DNA from: CAZEIW01 sp964512305 | GTDB lineage: Bacteria; Pseudomonadota; Gammaproteobacteria; Burkholderiales; Burkholderiaceae_F | Direction of reading: 5' to 3' | NCBI GenBank assembly: GCA_964512305.1 | Contig: CAZEIW010000195.1 | Span: forward strand, 1-12,740 | DNA: 12,740 nucleotides | Shown here: piece by piece, positions 5,864 through 12,740 of the stretch | How positions within the stretch are numbered: the first letter of the stretch is position 1 | Layout of the letters: every line of letters starts with the position of its first letter | Translations under genes and position numbers: made by a program | The notes under the pieces: model-generated | What the model was told of the DNA's origin: nothing | What the model saw: only the letters and a program-made list of their open reading frames with translations | The model's database searches: none

Positions 5864-5939
5864 TGGGGTGGCCGATGGGATTCGAACCCACAACAACCGG
5901 AATCACAATCCGGGACTCTACCGTTGAGCTACGGCCACC
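5864..5939 (-). tRNA. tRNA-His (GTG)
   Basis: The minus strand folds to a full cloverleaf. The anticodon loop TTGTGAT sits on the stem CCGGA/TCCGG, giving anticodon GTG. The T-loop GTTCGAATC is present. The acceptor arm is 8 bp, with the extra G(-1) paired to C73 as is diagnostic for tRNA-His, and CCA is encoded (5864-5866). It is the last gene of a Pro-Arg-His cluster; its 3' end faces the DUF2269 gene. Confidence 0.97.
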
Positions 5940-5957
5940 GTATTTCGAAATTCGCAC

Positions 5958-6034
<77 letters not shown>

Positions 6035-6092
6035 GTCGATCCGCCGGGCCCGAAGCGTAGCGGCCCCAGCCGGCGCCACCACCCTGCGGAAC

Positions 6093-6169
<77 letters not shown>

Positions 6170-6179
6170 AAAGCAATCG

Positions 6180-6208
6180 ATGATACCGGGACGACCGCAG
6201 GCCCGCAA
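6180..6208 (-). promoter_or_regulatory. Candidate promoter of the tRNA cluster
   Basis: On the minus strand TTGCGG (6203-6208) and TATCAT (6180-6185, 5/6 match to the -10 consensus) are separated by 17 bases. The predicted start lies a few bases before the tRNA-Pro 5' end at 6169. The -35 is weak (3/6). No terminator is evident after phoR, so read-through from the pho genes into the tRNAs is also possible. Confidence 0.5.
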
Positions 6209-6222
6209 TTTGGCCCGCGGCC

Positions 6223-7566
6223 CTACGCCGCGCGCCGCTCCCCTTCGGCGTCGACCGGCATCAGCCGCGCCGCCGGCAGCCAGGCCGTGAACACGCTGCC
6301 GCGTCCCACCGCCGACTCGATCTCGAGGCGGCCCTGGTGCCGCAGCAGCACGTGCTTGACGATCGCGAGCCCGAGGCCGGTGCCGCCGGTCTCGCGCGAG
6401 CGGCTCTTGTCGACGCGGTAGAAGCGTTCGGTCAGGCGCGGGATGTGCTCGGGCGCGATGCCGATGCCGCTGTCCTCGACCTCGAACAGCGCGCCGTCGT
6501 CGCGCCTGATCCAGCGGATCGCGATCCGCCCGCCGGCCGGCGTGTAGCGGATCGCGTTGGACACCAGGTTTCCGAACGCGCTGCGCAGCTCGTCGCGGCA
6601 GCCGCGGATCCGGTCGCGTTCCACCTCGACCGTGATCTGGTGGCGCGCGCTCGAGAGCGCGCGCGCCTCGTCGGCGACCTCGTTGACGAGCTGGCCGACG
6701 TCGACCTCCTCTTCCGTGTCGGGGCTCTCGCGCGATTCCAGGCGCGACAGCATCAGCAGGTCCTCGACCAGCCGGTGCATCCGGTCGGCCTGCTCGTCCA
6801 TCAGCTGCAGATGGTGGAGCCGCGTGGCGCCGAGGTCGTCGCCGCTGTCGATCAGCGCCTCCAGGAACCCCTTGACCACGGTGAGCGGCGTGCGCAGCTC
6901 GTGCGAGACGTTGGCGACGAAGTCGCGCCGCATCGCGTCGACGCGCTCGCTCTGCGTGATGTCGCGCGTGACCACGATCGATCGGGCCGGCTCGAACTCG
7001 ACCACCGTGACCGCCAGCGTGCTGGCGGATTGCGTCAGCGGCGAGAACACGAGCGGCCGGTCGAAGCGGTTGGACGTCATGTAGGCGACGAAGGGCGGGT
7101 CGCGCACGAGATTGGTCAGCCGCAGCCCCTGGTCGGCCCGCAGCGAGATCGACAGGTGGCGCTCGGCGACCGGATTGCACCACTCGATCTGCAGCGCGGC
7201 GTCGATCAGGACGATGCCGTCCGGCAGCGCACTGATCGTGCGGCGGAAGCGCTCCTCGTTGTCGATCAGGCGCCGCTGGTTGATCTCGCTCGCCCGGTGC
7301 CAGCGGTACAGCCGCGCGAACATCTCGGCCCAGGCGCCGATGCCGTCCGGAATCGAGGTGAGCGACGGATCCTCGAGCCAGGCGCCGAGCACGCCGAGGT
7401 AGTAGAGCTGAAGCGCGACCACGACGCCCAGCGTCGCGACCCCGAGCCACAGGCCGGCGAGAGTGCCGAAGAGCACGCCGATCGCCGCGCAGACGAAGGC
7501 GAGCACGCACAGGCTGGCGATTGCGGGCAGGATGATCCGGACCCGTTTGCGTCGAGCGTCCGACAT
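6223..7566 (-). CDS. phoR: Phosphate-regulon sensor histidine kinase PhoR
   Basis: 447 residues from ATG 7566. PhoR autophosphorylates under phosphate limitation and passes phosphate to PhoB. Two hydrophobic helices at about residues 11-35 and 37-60 anchor it in the inner membrane with essentially no periplasmic loop, as usual for PhoR. A PAS-like region covers about 105-205. The DHp domain carries the H-box FVANVSHELRTPL with phosphoacceptor H222. The ATPase domain has the N-box NLVSNAIRYTP (about 333-343), G1 DSGIG (365-369) and G2 GGTGLGL (394-400). It lies 89 bases downstream of phoB, with a poor ribosome site. The short basic N-terminus and domain order match the family, and all catalytic motifs are intact. 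Confidence 0.96.
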   Translation of the reverse strand: MSDARRKRVRIILPAIASLCVLAFVCAAIGVLFGTLAGLWLGVATLGVVVALQLYYLGVLGAWLEDPSLTSIPDGIGAWAEMFARLYRWHRASEINQRRLIDNEERFRRTISALPDGIVLIDAALQIEWCNPVAERHLSISLRADQGLRLTNLVRDPPFVAYMTSNRFDRPLVFSPLTQSASTLAVTVVEFEPARSIVVTRDITQSERVDAMRRDFVANVSHELRTPLTVVKGFLEALIDSGDDLGATRLHHLQLMDEQADRMHRLVEDLLMLSRLESRESPDTEEEVDVGQLVNEVADEARALSSARHQITVEVERDRIRGCRDELRSAFGNLVSNAIRYTPAGGRIAIRWIRRDDGALFEVEDSGIGIAPEHIPRLTERFYRVDKSRSRETGGTGLGLAIVKHVLLRHQGRLEIESAVGRGSVFTAWLPAARLMPVDAEGERRAA

Positions 7567-7655
7567 GCGGGGCAGTTTAGATCGTCATCGGCGCGGCGCA
7601 AGGCGTCCCCCCGGTACGCGGGCGTCCGCGTGACGGGCGCGGGAGCGGCGGGCCG

Positions 7656-8354
7656 CTACTGGTCGGCGCGCGACGAGAGCCGGTAACCGAGACCCCGCAC
7701 GGTCTGAACGAGGTTCTGCGCGTCGGCCTGCAGCAGCGCCTTGCGCAGGCGCAGCACGTGGACGTCGATCGTGCGCTCCTCGATGAACACGTGGTCGCCC
7801 CAGACGTTGTCGAGCAGCTGGCTGCGCGAGAACACGCGCTCCGGATGGCCGGCGAGGAACGTGAGCAGCTTGAACTCTGCCAGGCCCATTTTGACCACGC
7901 GCCCGCCCACCACGACCTCGTGGCGGGTCGGATCGATCTTCAGCACCCCGTATTCGATCGTCTCGCCGCTCTTCTGCGGCGCCCGGCGCCGGAACACGGC
8001 GCGCACGCGCGACACCAGCTCGCGCGGCGAAAACGGCTTGACCACGTAGTCGTCGGCGCCGGCGTCCAGCCCCGCCACGCGGTCGCTCTCCGCGCCGCGC
8101 GCCGTGAGCATGATCACCGGCACCGCGCGCGTGCGCTCGGCGCCGCGCAACTCGCGCAGGAAGTCGATCCCGGAGCGGTCCGGCAGCATCCAGTCCAGGA
8201 TCACCAGGTCCGGCAGCTCGCCCCGGATCGCCGACTCGGCTGCGCCGACCGATTCGGCGCGCTGCACCTTGTAGCCGTTGCTTCCGCACGAGAACGCCAC
8301 CAGCTCCTGGATCGCCGGTTCGTCCTCGACCACGAGAATCGACGCGTTGGGCAT
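7656..8354 (-). CDS. phoB: Phosphate-regulon response regulator PhoB
   Basis: 232 residues from ATG 8354, with AGGAG 9 bases upstream in the last codons of phoU. The receiver domain (about 1-120) has the acidic pair E10/D11, phosphoacceptor D54 in VILDWMLPD, T84 and K106 (VVKPFSPREL). The OmpR/PhoB winged helix (about 130-228) has the recognition region FSRSQLLDNVWGDHVFIEERTID and ends with VRGLGYRL. Phosphorylated PhoB binds Pho boxes and activates phosphate-starvation genes. It sits 6 bases after phoU and before phoR, so it belongs to one phoU-phoB-phoR transcript. Confidence 0.97.
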   Translation of the reverse strand: MPNASILVVEDEPAIQELVAFSCGSNGYKVQRAESVGAAESAIRGELPDLVILDWMLPDRSGIDFLRELRGAERTRAVPVIMLTARGAESDRVAGLDAGADDYVVKPFSPRELVSRVRAVFRRRAPQKSGETIEYGVLKIDPTRHEVVVGGRVVKMGLAEFKLLTFLAGHPERVFSRSQLLDNVWGDHVFIEERTIDVHVLRLRKALLQADAQNLVQTVRGLGYRLSSRADQ

Positions 8355-8360
8355 GGCCCG

Positions 8361-9074
8361 TCACTCCTGTGAAACGGCGCGCGCAAGCTGCTCGGGCGTG
8401 GCGTGCCGCACGTCCTCGCCCTGCGCGATGAAGATCACGTGCTCGGCGATGTTCTTCGCGTGGTCGCCGATGCGCTCGATCGCCTTGGCGACCCAGACCG
8501 TGTCGAGCGAGCCCGAGATCGTGCGCGGGTCCTCCATCATGAAGGTGATCAGCTGCCGCAGGATCGACCGGAACTGCTCGTCGATCCCCTGGTCTTCGCG
8601 GATGATCGCGGCCGCGGCGGTCGCATCCAGGCGGGCGAACGCGTCGAGCGCGCCGCGCAGCATGCCGGCGGCGGCTTGGCTCGAGCCGCGCAGGTCGCGG
8701 ATGCGCGGCGTGCGCACCACCATGTCCTTCTCGTGCAGCCACTTGGCCGCGCGCGCTATCTTGGTCGCCTCGTCGCCGATGCGCTCGAGATCCGTCACCG
8801 TGCGCGCCACTCCCATGATCATCCGCAGGTCGCCCGCGGCGGGCTGCCGGCGCACGATCAGGTTCACGACGACGCGGTCGAGGTCGAGCTCCTCGTCGTT
8901 GACGCGCCGGTCGACCTCGATCACCTGGTCGGCCTTCGCGAGGTCGGCATGCTCGAAGCAGTCGATCGCCATTTTCAGCTGCGACTCGACCAGGCCGCCC
9001 ATCTGCAGGATGCGCGAGCGCAGGGCTTCCAGTTCGTGGTCGTACTGTTTCGACAGATGCTCGCCGTTGGTCAT
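8361..9074 (-). CDS. phoU: Phosphate signalling regulator PhoU
   Basis: 237 residues from ATG 9074, with a strong AGGAGG 7 bases upstream. PhoU couples the Pst transporter to PhoR and keeps the kinase quiet when phosphate is plentiful. It is an all-helical duplicated protein; both conserved metal-binding repeats are visible, ERIGDEATKIA (about 97-107) and ERIGDHAKNIA (about 200-210). It begins 22 bases after pstB and ends 6 bases before phoB. With pstSCA missing from this locus, its transporter partner must be encoded elsewhere. Confidence 0.96.
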   Translation of the reverse strand: MTNGEHLSKQYDHELEALRSRILQMGGLVESQLKMAIDCFEHADLAKADQVIEVDRRVNDEELDLDRVVVNLIVRRQPAAGDLRMIMGVARTVTDLERIGDEATKIARAAKWLHEKDMVVRTPRIRDLRGSSQAAAGMLRGALDAFARLDATAAAAIIREDQGIDEQFRSILRQLITFMMEDPRTISGSLDTVWVAKAIERIGDHAKNIAEHVIFIAQGEDVRHATPEQLARAVSQE

Positions 9075-9096
9075 GTTCCGGCCTCCTGCCGGCGCT

Positions 9097-9933
9097 TCAG
9101 CCGAAGCGGCCGGTGATGTAGTCCTCGGTCTGTTTCCGGTTCGGCTTGATGAAAATCTGGTCGGTATCGCCGAATTCGACCAGCTCCCCCAGGTACATGA
9201 ACGCGGTGTAGTCGGAGCAGCGCGCGGCCTGCTGCATGTTGTGCGTGACGATCAGGATCGTGACCTGCCGGCTCAACTGGCTGATCAGCTCCTCGATCGA
9301 CGCGGTCGCGATCGGGTCGAGCGCCGAGGTCGGCTCGTCGAACAGCAGCAGCTCGGGGCCGGTAGCGAGCGCTCGCGCGATGCACAGGCGCTGCTGCTGG
9401 CCGCCGGACAGGTTCGATGCCAGCCCGTTCAGGCGGTCCTTGACCTCGTCCCACAGCGCGGCGCCGCGCAGCGCCTGCTCGACCTTCTCGGCCAGCGCGG
9501 CGCGCGGCATCGCGCCGCGCAGCCGCAGTCCGTAGGCGACGTTCTCGAAGATCGTGGTCGGGAACGGGCTCGGCTTCTGGAACACCATGCCGATTCTCAT
9601 CCGCAGCTGCATCGGGTCGACGTCCTTCGACAGGATGTCGATGCCGTCCGGATGCAGCCGGATCGAACCCTCGTAGCGGTTGCCCGGGTACAGGTCGTGG
9701 ATCCGGTTGAAGCAGCGCAGGAAGGTGGACTTGCCGCACCCCGATGGGCCGATCAGTGCGGTCACCCGGTTCTGATAGATCGGCAGCGAGATGTCCTTCA
9801 GCCCCTGGAAGTCGCCATAGAAGAAGCTCAGGTTGCTGGACTCGGCCTTCAGCGGCAACACCTGTGGCGCCGCGTCCGGCTGATCCAGCCCCTCCTGCGC
9901 CGCCGTGTCGTTTGCCAAAGCCTGTCCCGTCAT
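9097..9933 (-). CDS. pstB: Phosphate ABC transporter ATP-binding protein PstB
   Basis: 278 residues from ATG 9933. A longer in-frame GTG start (9981) would add 16 arginine-rich residues of no family resemblance, so the ATG is preferred; its ribosome site is weak (GGGA). It is a complete ABC ATPase: Walker A GPSGCGKST (62-70), Q-loop Q119 in MVFQKPSPFP, signature LSGGQQQR (175-182), Walker B LLLFDEP (195-201) and switch H231 in VTHNMQQAAR. MVFQKP-x-PFP and the NRIHDLYPG block are specific to PstB. It energises high-affinity phosphate uptake through PstC/PstA. Unusually, the next gene upstream is glmM rather than pstA. Confidence 0.95.
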   Translation of the reverse strand: MTGQALANDTAAQEGLDQPDAAPQVLPLKAESSNLSFFYGDFQGLKDISLPIYQNRVTALIGPSGCGKSTFLRCFNRIHDLYPGNRYEGSIRLHPDGIDILSKDVDPMQLRMRIGMVFQKPSPFPTTIFENVAYGLRLRGAMPRAALAEKVEQALRGAALWDEVKDRLNGLASNLSGGQQQRLCIARALATGPELLLFDEPTSALDPIATASIEELISQLSRQVTILIVTHNMQQAARCSDYTAFMYLGELVEFGDTDQIFIKPNRKQTEDYITGRFG

Positions 9934-10017
9934 GGTCCCGCGGCGCCCGTGCGCTGGTCCCCGCCTCCGGCGGCGGCCCACGAAGCTACCTGCGTGCCGG
10001 CTGGCCGCAAAGCGGCG

Positions 10018-10051
10018 AGTCTAGGGGGCCTTTATCACGCAATTGTGACAT
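10018..10051 (-). promoter_or_regulatory. Candidate Pho box and -10 element before pstB
   Basis: Read on the minus strand, ATGTCAC (10045-10051), the AT spacer AATT (10041-10044) and GCGTGAT (10034-10040) have the 7-4-7 layout of a PhoB binding site. The first half matches 6/7 of CTGTCA(T/C) and the second 4/7. TAGACT (10018-10023, 4/6 to the -10 consensus) follows 10 bases after the box, the spacing used by PhoB-activated promoters where the box replaces the -35. The resulting leader to the pstB ATG would be about 78 bases. Confidence 0.45.
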
Positions 10052-10076
10052 GACATTTCGCCGGCAGGCCCAAAAG

Positions 10077-10116
10077 GACCGCCCACCCGGAAGGCTGACC
10101 GCACACCCGGGAAGCC
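10077..10116. repeat. Two imperfect 20-bp direct repeats
   Basis: GACCGCCCACCCGG (10077-10090) and GACCGCACACCCGG (10097-10110) match in 13 of 14 bases with a 20-bp period, each followed by a (G)AAGSC-like tail. They lie in the glmM-pstB gap upstream of the candidate Pho box. This may be the scar or duplication product of a rearrangement, or chance in GC-rich DNA. Confidence 0.35.
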
Positions 10117-10137
10117 CAAGGGGGCCCCCGCACGTCG

Positions 10138-10154
10138 GCGCTTTCCCGAAGCGC
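10138..10154 (-). terminator. Weak stem-loop just after glmM
   Basis: GCGCTT and AAGCGC pair as a 6-bp stem around a 5-base loop, beginning 7 bases past the glmM stop. There is no T-run, so an intrinsic terminator is doubtful. It may only pause or protect the message end. Confidence 0.25.
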
Positions 10155-10161
10155 AGGCCGT

Positions 10162-11493
10162 TCAGCCGATCGTGGCCGCGAGCCGGTCCGCCAGGGTGCG
10201 CGCCAGCCGCTGTTCGGCCGCCTCGACCATGATCCGCAGCACCGGCTCGGTCCCGGACGGGCGCACCAGCACCCGGCCGCGGCCGCCGAGCTCGCGCTCG
10301 ACCGCGGCCAGTTCCCGCACCAGCGGCGCGTGCGATTTCCAGTCGAAGCCGTTGGGGACCCGCACGTTGACCATGTACTGCGGCAGCAACTCGAGCTCCG
10401 CGCACAGCCGCGCCAGCGCGCGGCCCGAGCGCCGGATCGCCGCCAGCACCTGCAGCGCGCTGATGATGCCGTCGCCGGTCGTGTGCTTGTCCAGGCACAG
10501 CAGGTGGCCCGAGCCCTCGCCGCCCCAAAGCCAGCCCCGGCTTTCGAGCAGCTCGAGCACGTAGCGGTCCCCGACGCGCGCGCGCTCGAACGCGACGCCG
10601 AGCTCGGCGAACCGCTTTTCCAGGCCGAAGTTGGTCATCAGCGTGCCGGCGACGCCCTCGACGCGCGTTTGCTTCATGCGGTCGCGCACGATCACGAACA
10701 GCAGCTGGTCGCCGTTGTAGGTCTTGCCCTCGCCGTCGGCGATCACGACCCGGTCGGCATCGCCGTCGAGCGCGATCCCCAGGTCGGCGTTGTGCGCCTG
10801 CACCAGCGCGGCGAGGCCGTCCGAGTGGACCGCGCCGACGCCATCGTTGATGTTGAAGCCGTTGGGCGCAGCGCCGACCGAAATCACGTCCGCGCCGAGC
10901 TCGTGGAACACGTCCGGCGCGACGTGGTACGCGGCGCCGTGGGCGCAGTCGACCACCAGCTTGATGCCCTTGAGGTCGATCTCGCCGGGGAAGGTGCTCT
11001 TGCAGAACTCGATGTAGCGGCCCGCGGCATCGTCGAGGCGCCGCGCCTTGCCGAGCTGACGCGAAACGACGCAGGAAAACGGCGCTTCAAGCTCGGTCTC
11101 GATCTGCGCCTCGGTCTCGTCGGGCAGCTTCTTGCCCAGCCCCGAGAAGAACTTGATGCCGTTGTCCGGGTAGGGATTGTGCGAGGCGCTGATCACGACG
11201 CCGGCATCGAGCCGCTGCGCCCGGGTCAGGTATGCGACCGCGGGCGTCGGCAGCGGGCCGCACAGCACGACGTCGACGCCGGCGCTGGAGAACCCCGCCT
11301 GCAGCGCCGCCTCGAGCATGTAGCCCGACACGCGCGTGTCCTTGCCGATCAGCACGGTCGGCCGCCCGCCGGGCACCACGCGCGCCAGCACGCGTCCCGC
11401 GGCCTGTCCGAGCTTGAGAACGAAATCGGGCGTGATCGGGTCCTCGCCGACCGTGCCGCGAACTCCGTCAGTGCCGAAATACTTTCGAGCCAA
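10162..11493 (-). CDS. glmM: Phosphoglucosamine mutase GlmM
   Basis: 443 residues. GlmM interconverts glucosamine-6-phosphate and glucosamine-1-phosphate on the way to UDP-N-acetylglucosamine for peptidoglycan and LPS. The start is a TTG (11491-11493), supported by AGGAG 6 bases upstream and by the family N-terminus ARKYFGTDGVRG. The phosphoserine loop ISASHNP (S104 by this count), the metal-binding DGDADR (243-248), the sugar-binding GEGSGH (325-330) and the phosphate-binding RPSGTEPVLR (411-420) are all present, and length is normal. It lies 88 bases downstream of folP, the usual partner in proteobacteria; that gap is mostly a 14-bp tandem repeat. Confidence 0.96.
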   Translation of the reverse strand: MARKYFGTDGVRGTVGEDPITPDFVLKLGQAAGRVLARVVPGGRPTVLIGKDTRVSGYMLEAALQAGFSSAGVDVVLCGPLPTPAVAYLTRAQRLDAGVVISASHNPYPDNGIKFFSGLGKKLPDETEAQIETELEAPFSCVVSRQLGKARRLDDAAGRYIEFCKSTFPGEIDLKGIKLVVDCAHGAAYHVAPDVFHELGADVISVGAAPNGFNINDGVGAVHSDGLAALVQAHNADLGIALDGDADRVVIADGEGKTYNGDQLLFVIVRDRMKQTRVEGVAGTLMTNFGLEKRFAELGVAFERARVGDRYVLELLESRGWLWGGEGSGHLLCLDKHTTGDGIISALQVLAAIRRSGRALARLCAELELLPQYMVNVRVPNGFDWKSHAPLVRELAAVERELGGRGRVLVRPSGTEPVLRIMVEAAEQRLARTLADRLAATIG

Positions 11494-11513
11494 GTCGCTC
11501 TCCTGTCAGGTTG

Positions 11514-11581
11514 TTCGATCCGCCGCTTTCGACCCGCTGTCTTCGATCCGCTGTCTTCGATCCGCCGTCTTCCGATCCGCT
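11514..11581. repeat. Five-copy 14-bp tandem repeat between folP and glmM
   Basis: The unit TTCGATCCGCYGTC is repeated at 11514, 11528, 11542, 11556 and 11570. The central copies are nearly identical, the outer ones carry one to a few changes, and the last has a one-base insertion. The array starts directly after the folP stop (11582-11584, minus strand) and ends about 6 bases before the glmM Shine-Dalgarno, so it forms most of the folP-glmM intergenic RNA. As it is non-coding, copy number changes would alter spacing rather than frame. Confidence 0.75.
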
Positions 11582-12472
11582 TCACGCCCGGGGCGCCGCC
11601 GGCTCCCGGCGTGCCTGCTCGACCGCTGCCCACACCGCCAGGGCGTCGCGCGTCGGCGCGACGTCGTGCACCCGCACGATCCGGGCCCCGTTCTGGACCG
11701 CGATCAGTGCCGCGGCGACCGACGCGAACACGCGCTCGTCGACCGGCCGGCCGGTGATCTCGCCCAGCGACGACTTGCGGGACAGGCCGACCAGCAGCGG
11801 CTGGCCGCAGGCCGCCAGCGCCCCCAGTTCCGCGAGCAGCCGCCGATTGTGCGCGCCCTTCTTGCCGAAGCCGAAACCCGGATCGAGCGCGATCCGCTCG
11901 CGCGCAACACCGGCCGCGACCAGATCGTCGCGGCGCCTGCGCAGGAACTCGCCCACCTCGGCCACCACGTCGGCGTAGGTCGGGTCGGCCTGCATCGTCC
12001 GCGGCGTCCCCTGCATGTGCATCAGCACGACGCCGCAGTCGCGCCGCGCCACCGCCGCGAGCGCGCCTTCGAGCGTCAGCGAGCGCACGTCGTTGACGAT
12101 CGCCGCGCCCTCGTCGAGCGCAGCCCGCATCACCTCGGCACGGCTCGTGTCGACCGAGACCGCGGCCCTGGCGTCCCGCAGCGCCCTGACGAGCGGCAGC
12201 ACGCGCTGCAGCTCGACCTCGGCCGGCACTTCGGCGGCTCCGGGGCGCGTCGATTCGCCGCCGATATCGACGATGTCGGCACCCTGCGCGATCAGCTCGT
12301 GCGCATGCGCGAGCGCCTGGTCGAACTGCAGGAAACGCCCGCCGTCGGAAAAGGAGTCGGGGGTGACGTTGACGATCCCCATCACCAGCGGACGGTCGAG
12401 CGTGAAGGCGAAGCGGCCGCAGCGCCAGATCGAGGGGGCGGCGTCAACAGATGGCGGAATCGATGGAGTCAT
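11582..12472 (-). CDS. folP: Dihydropteroate synthase FolP
   Basis: 296 residues from ATG 12472, with GGGGAG about 8 bases upstream. FolP condenses 6-hydroxymethyl-7,8-dihydropterin pyrophosphate with p-aminobenzoate in folate synthesis and is the sulfonamide target. The TIM-barrel motifs are complete: MGIVNVTPDSFSDGG (31-45), DIVDIGGESTRPGA (66-79), SVDTSRAEV (106-114), INDV-type IVNDVRS (125-131), LMHMQGTPRTMQ (150-161), DPGFGFGK (197-204), GLSRKS (229-234) and VRVHDV (266-271). It is followed by glmM. In many proteobacteria ftsH lies just upstream, but no ftsH sequence can be seen before the window becomes poly-G. The ribosome site falls inside the stem of an inverted repeat. Confidence 0.96.
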   Translation of the reverse strand: MTPSIPPSVDAAPSIWRCGRFAFTLDRPLVMGIVNVTPDSFSDGGRFLQFDQALAHAHELIAQGADIVDIGGESTRPGAAEVPAEVELQRVLPLVRALRDARAAVSVDTSRAEVMRAALDEGAAIVNDVRSLTLEGALAAVARRDCGVVLMHMQGTPRTMQADPTYADVVAEVGEFLRRRRDDLVAAGVARERIALDPGFGFGKKGAHNRRLLAELGALAACGQPLLVGLSRKSSLGEITGRPVDERVFASVAAALIAVQNGARIVRVHDVAPTRDALAVWAAVEQARREPAAPRA

Positions 12473-12480
12473 CGCACTTA

Positions 12481-12530
12481 CTCCCCTCTCCGGCGACGCG
12501 GGAGAGGGGCGGGGGTGAGGGTGCGCGCGG
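12481..12530. repeat. REP-like GC inverted repeat before folP
   Basis: CCCCTCTCC (12483-12491) and GGAGAGGGG (12501-12509) are a perfect 9-bp stem with a 9-base loop, followed by a G-rich GGGGGTGAGGGT tail. This resembles the dispersed intergenic palindrome family found in many GC-rich proteobacteria (minus-strand consensus CCCTCACCCC...CCCTCTCCC). On the minus strand one arm contains the folP Shine-Dalgarno (12481-12486). It could end an upstream transcript or mask the ribosome site. Confidence 0.6.

Positions 12531-12740
<210 letters not shown>

Noticed and set aside
5864..5890. Possible integration (att) site at the tRNA-His 3' end
   Set aside because: I looked for a second copy of the tRNA 3' segment in 1-5860 and found none; there is also no integrase in the window.
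6337..7686. 449-codon plus-strand frame antisense to phoR
   Set aside because: Mirror of phoR codon bias (low-complexity V/D/R/A/Q); phoR carries every kinase motif.
8278..10053. 591-codon plus-strand frame antisense to phoU and pstB
   Set aside because: Spans three real genes and gaps and is low complexity; no domain is recognisable.
10330..11757. 475-codon plus-strand frame antisense to glmM and folP
   Set aside because: Shadow frame with repetitive Asp/Val/Arg composition; glmM and folP are clear on the other strand.

Overview
The window looks like a chromosomal segment of a GC-rich betaproteobacterium, probably Burkholderiales. The basis is the block folP-glmM-[pst]-pstB-phoU-phoB-phoR on one strand, the adjoining Pro/Arg/His tRNA cluster, a GcvA-type LysR regulator and a small DUF3563-like protein. 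No species can be named from the sequence alone.

Layout. Positions 1-113 hold the 5' end of a minus-strand gene with a twin-arginine export signal. Positions 114-726 contain no convincing gene but carry three perfect inverted repeats. A small DUF3563-like gene (727-969, +) faces a GcvA-like LysR regulator (1033-1929, -). The LysR gene diverges from a tiny single-pass membrane protein (2105-2299, +) and a YoaK/DUF1275 membrane protein (2335-3048, +). Next is a four-gene plus-strand unit (3149-5805): a GbsR/MarR-type repressor, a DCC1/DUF393 thiol-disulfide-like protein, a saccharopine-dehydrogenase-like NAD(P) protein and a DUF2269 membrane protein. The repressor promoter appears leaderless and is covered by four half-sites spaced exactly 9 bp apart around the start codon. 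From 5864 to the right end everything is on the minus strand: tRNA-His(GTG), tRNA-Arg(TCT), tRNA-Pro(TGG), phoR, phoB, phoU, pstB, glmM and folP. The last 118 bases are only G and are almost certainly a sequencing or assembly artefact.

How the genes work together. phoR/phoB form the phosphate-starvation two-component system. phoU and pstB link it to the Pst transporter, but pstS, pstC and pstA, which in many relatives sit between glmM and pstB, are absent here. A 228-bp gap takes their place and holds a candidate Pho box with a correctly spaced -10 element, so pstB-phoU-phoB-phoR may be driven from there. glmM and folP supply cell-wall precursor and folate synthesis. The left 5.8 kb is accessory in character, and its right end is visibly lower in GC than the pho block. 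It abuts the 3' side of tRNA-His, a position where mobile DNA often inserts, but no integrase or att duplication is seen.
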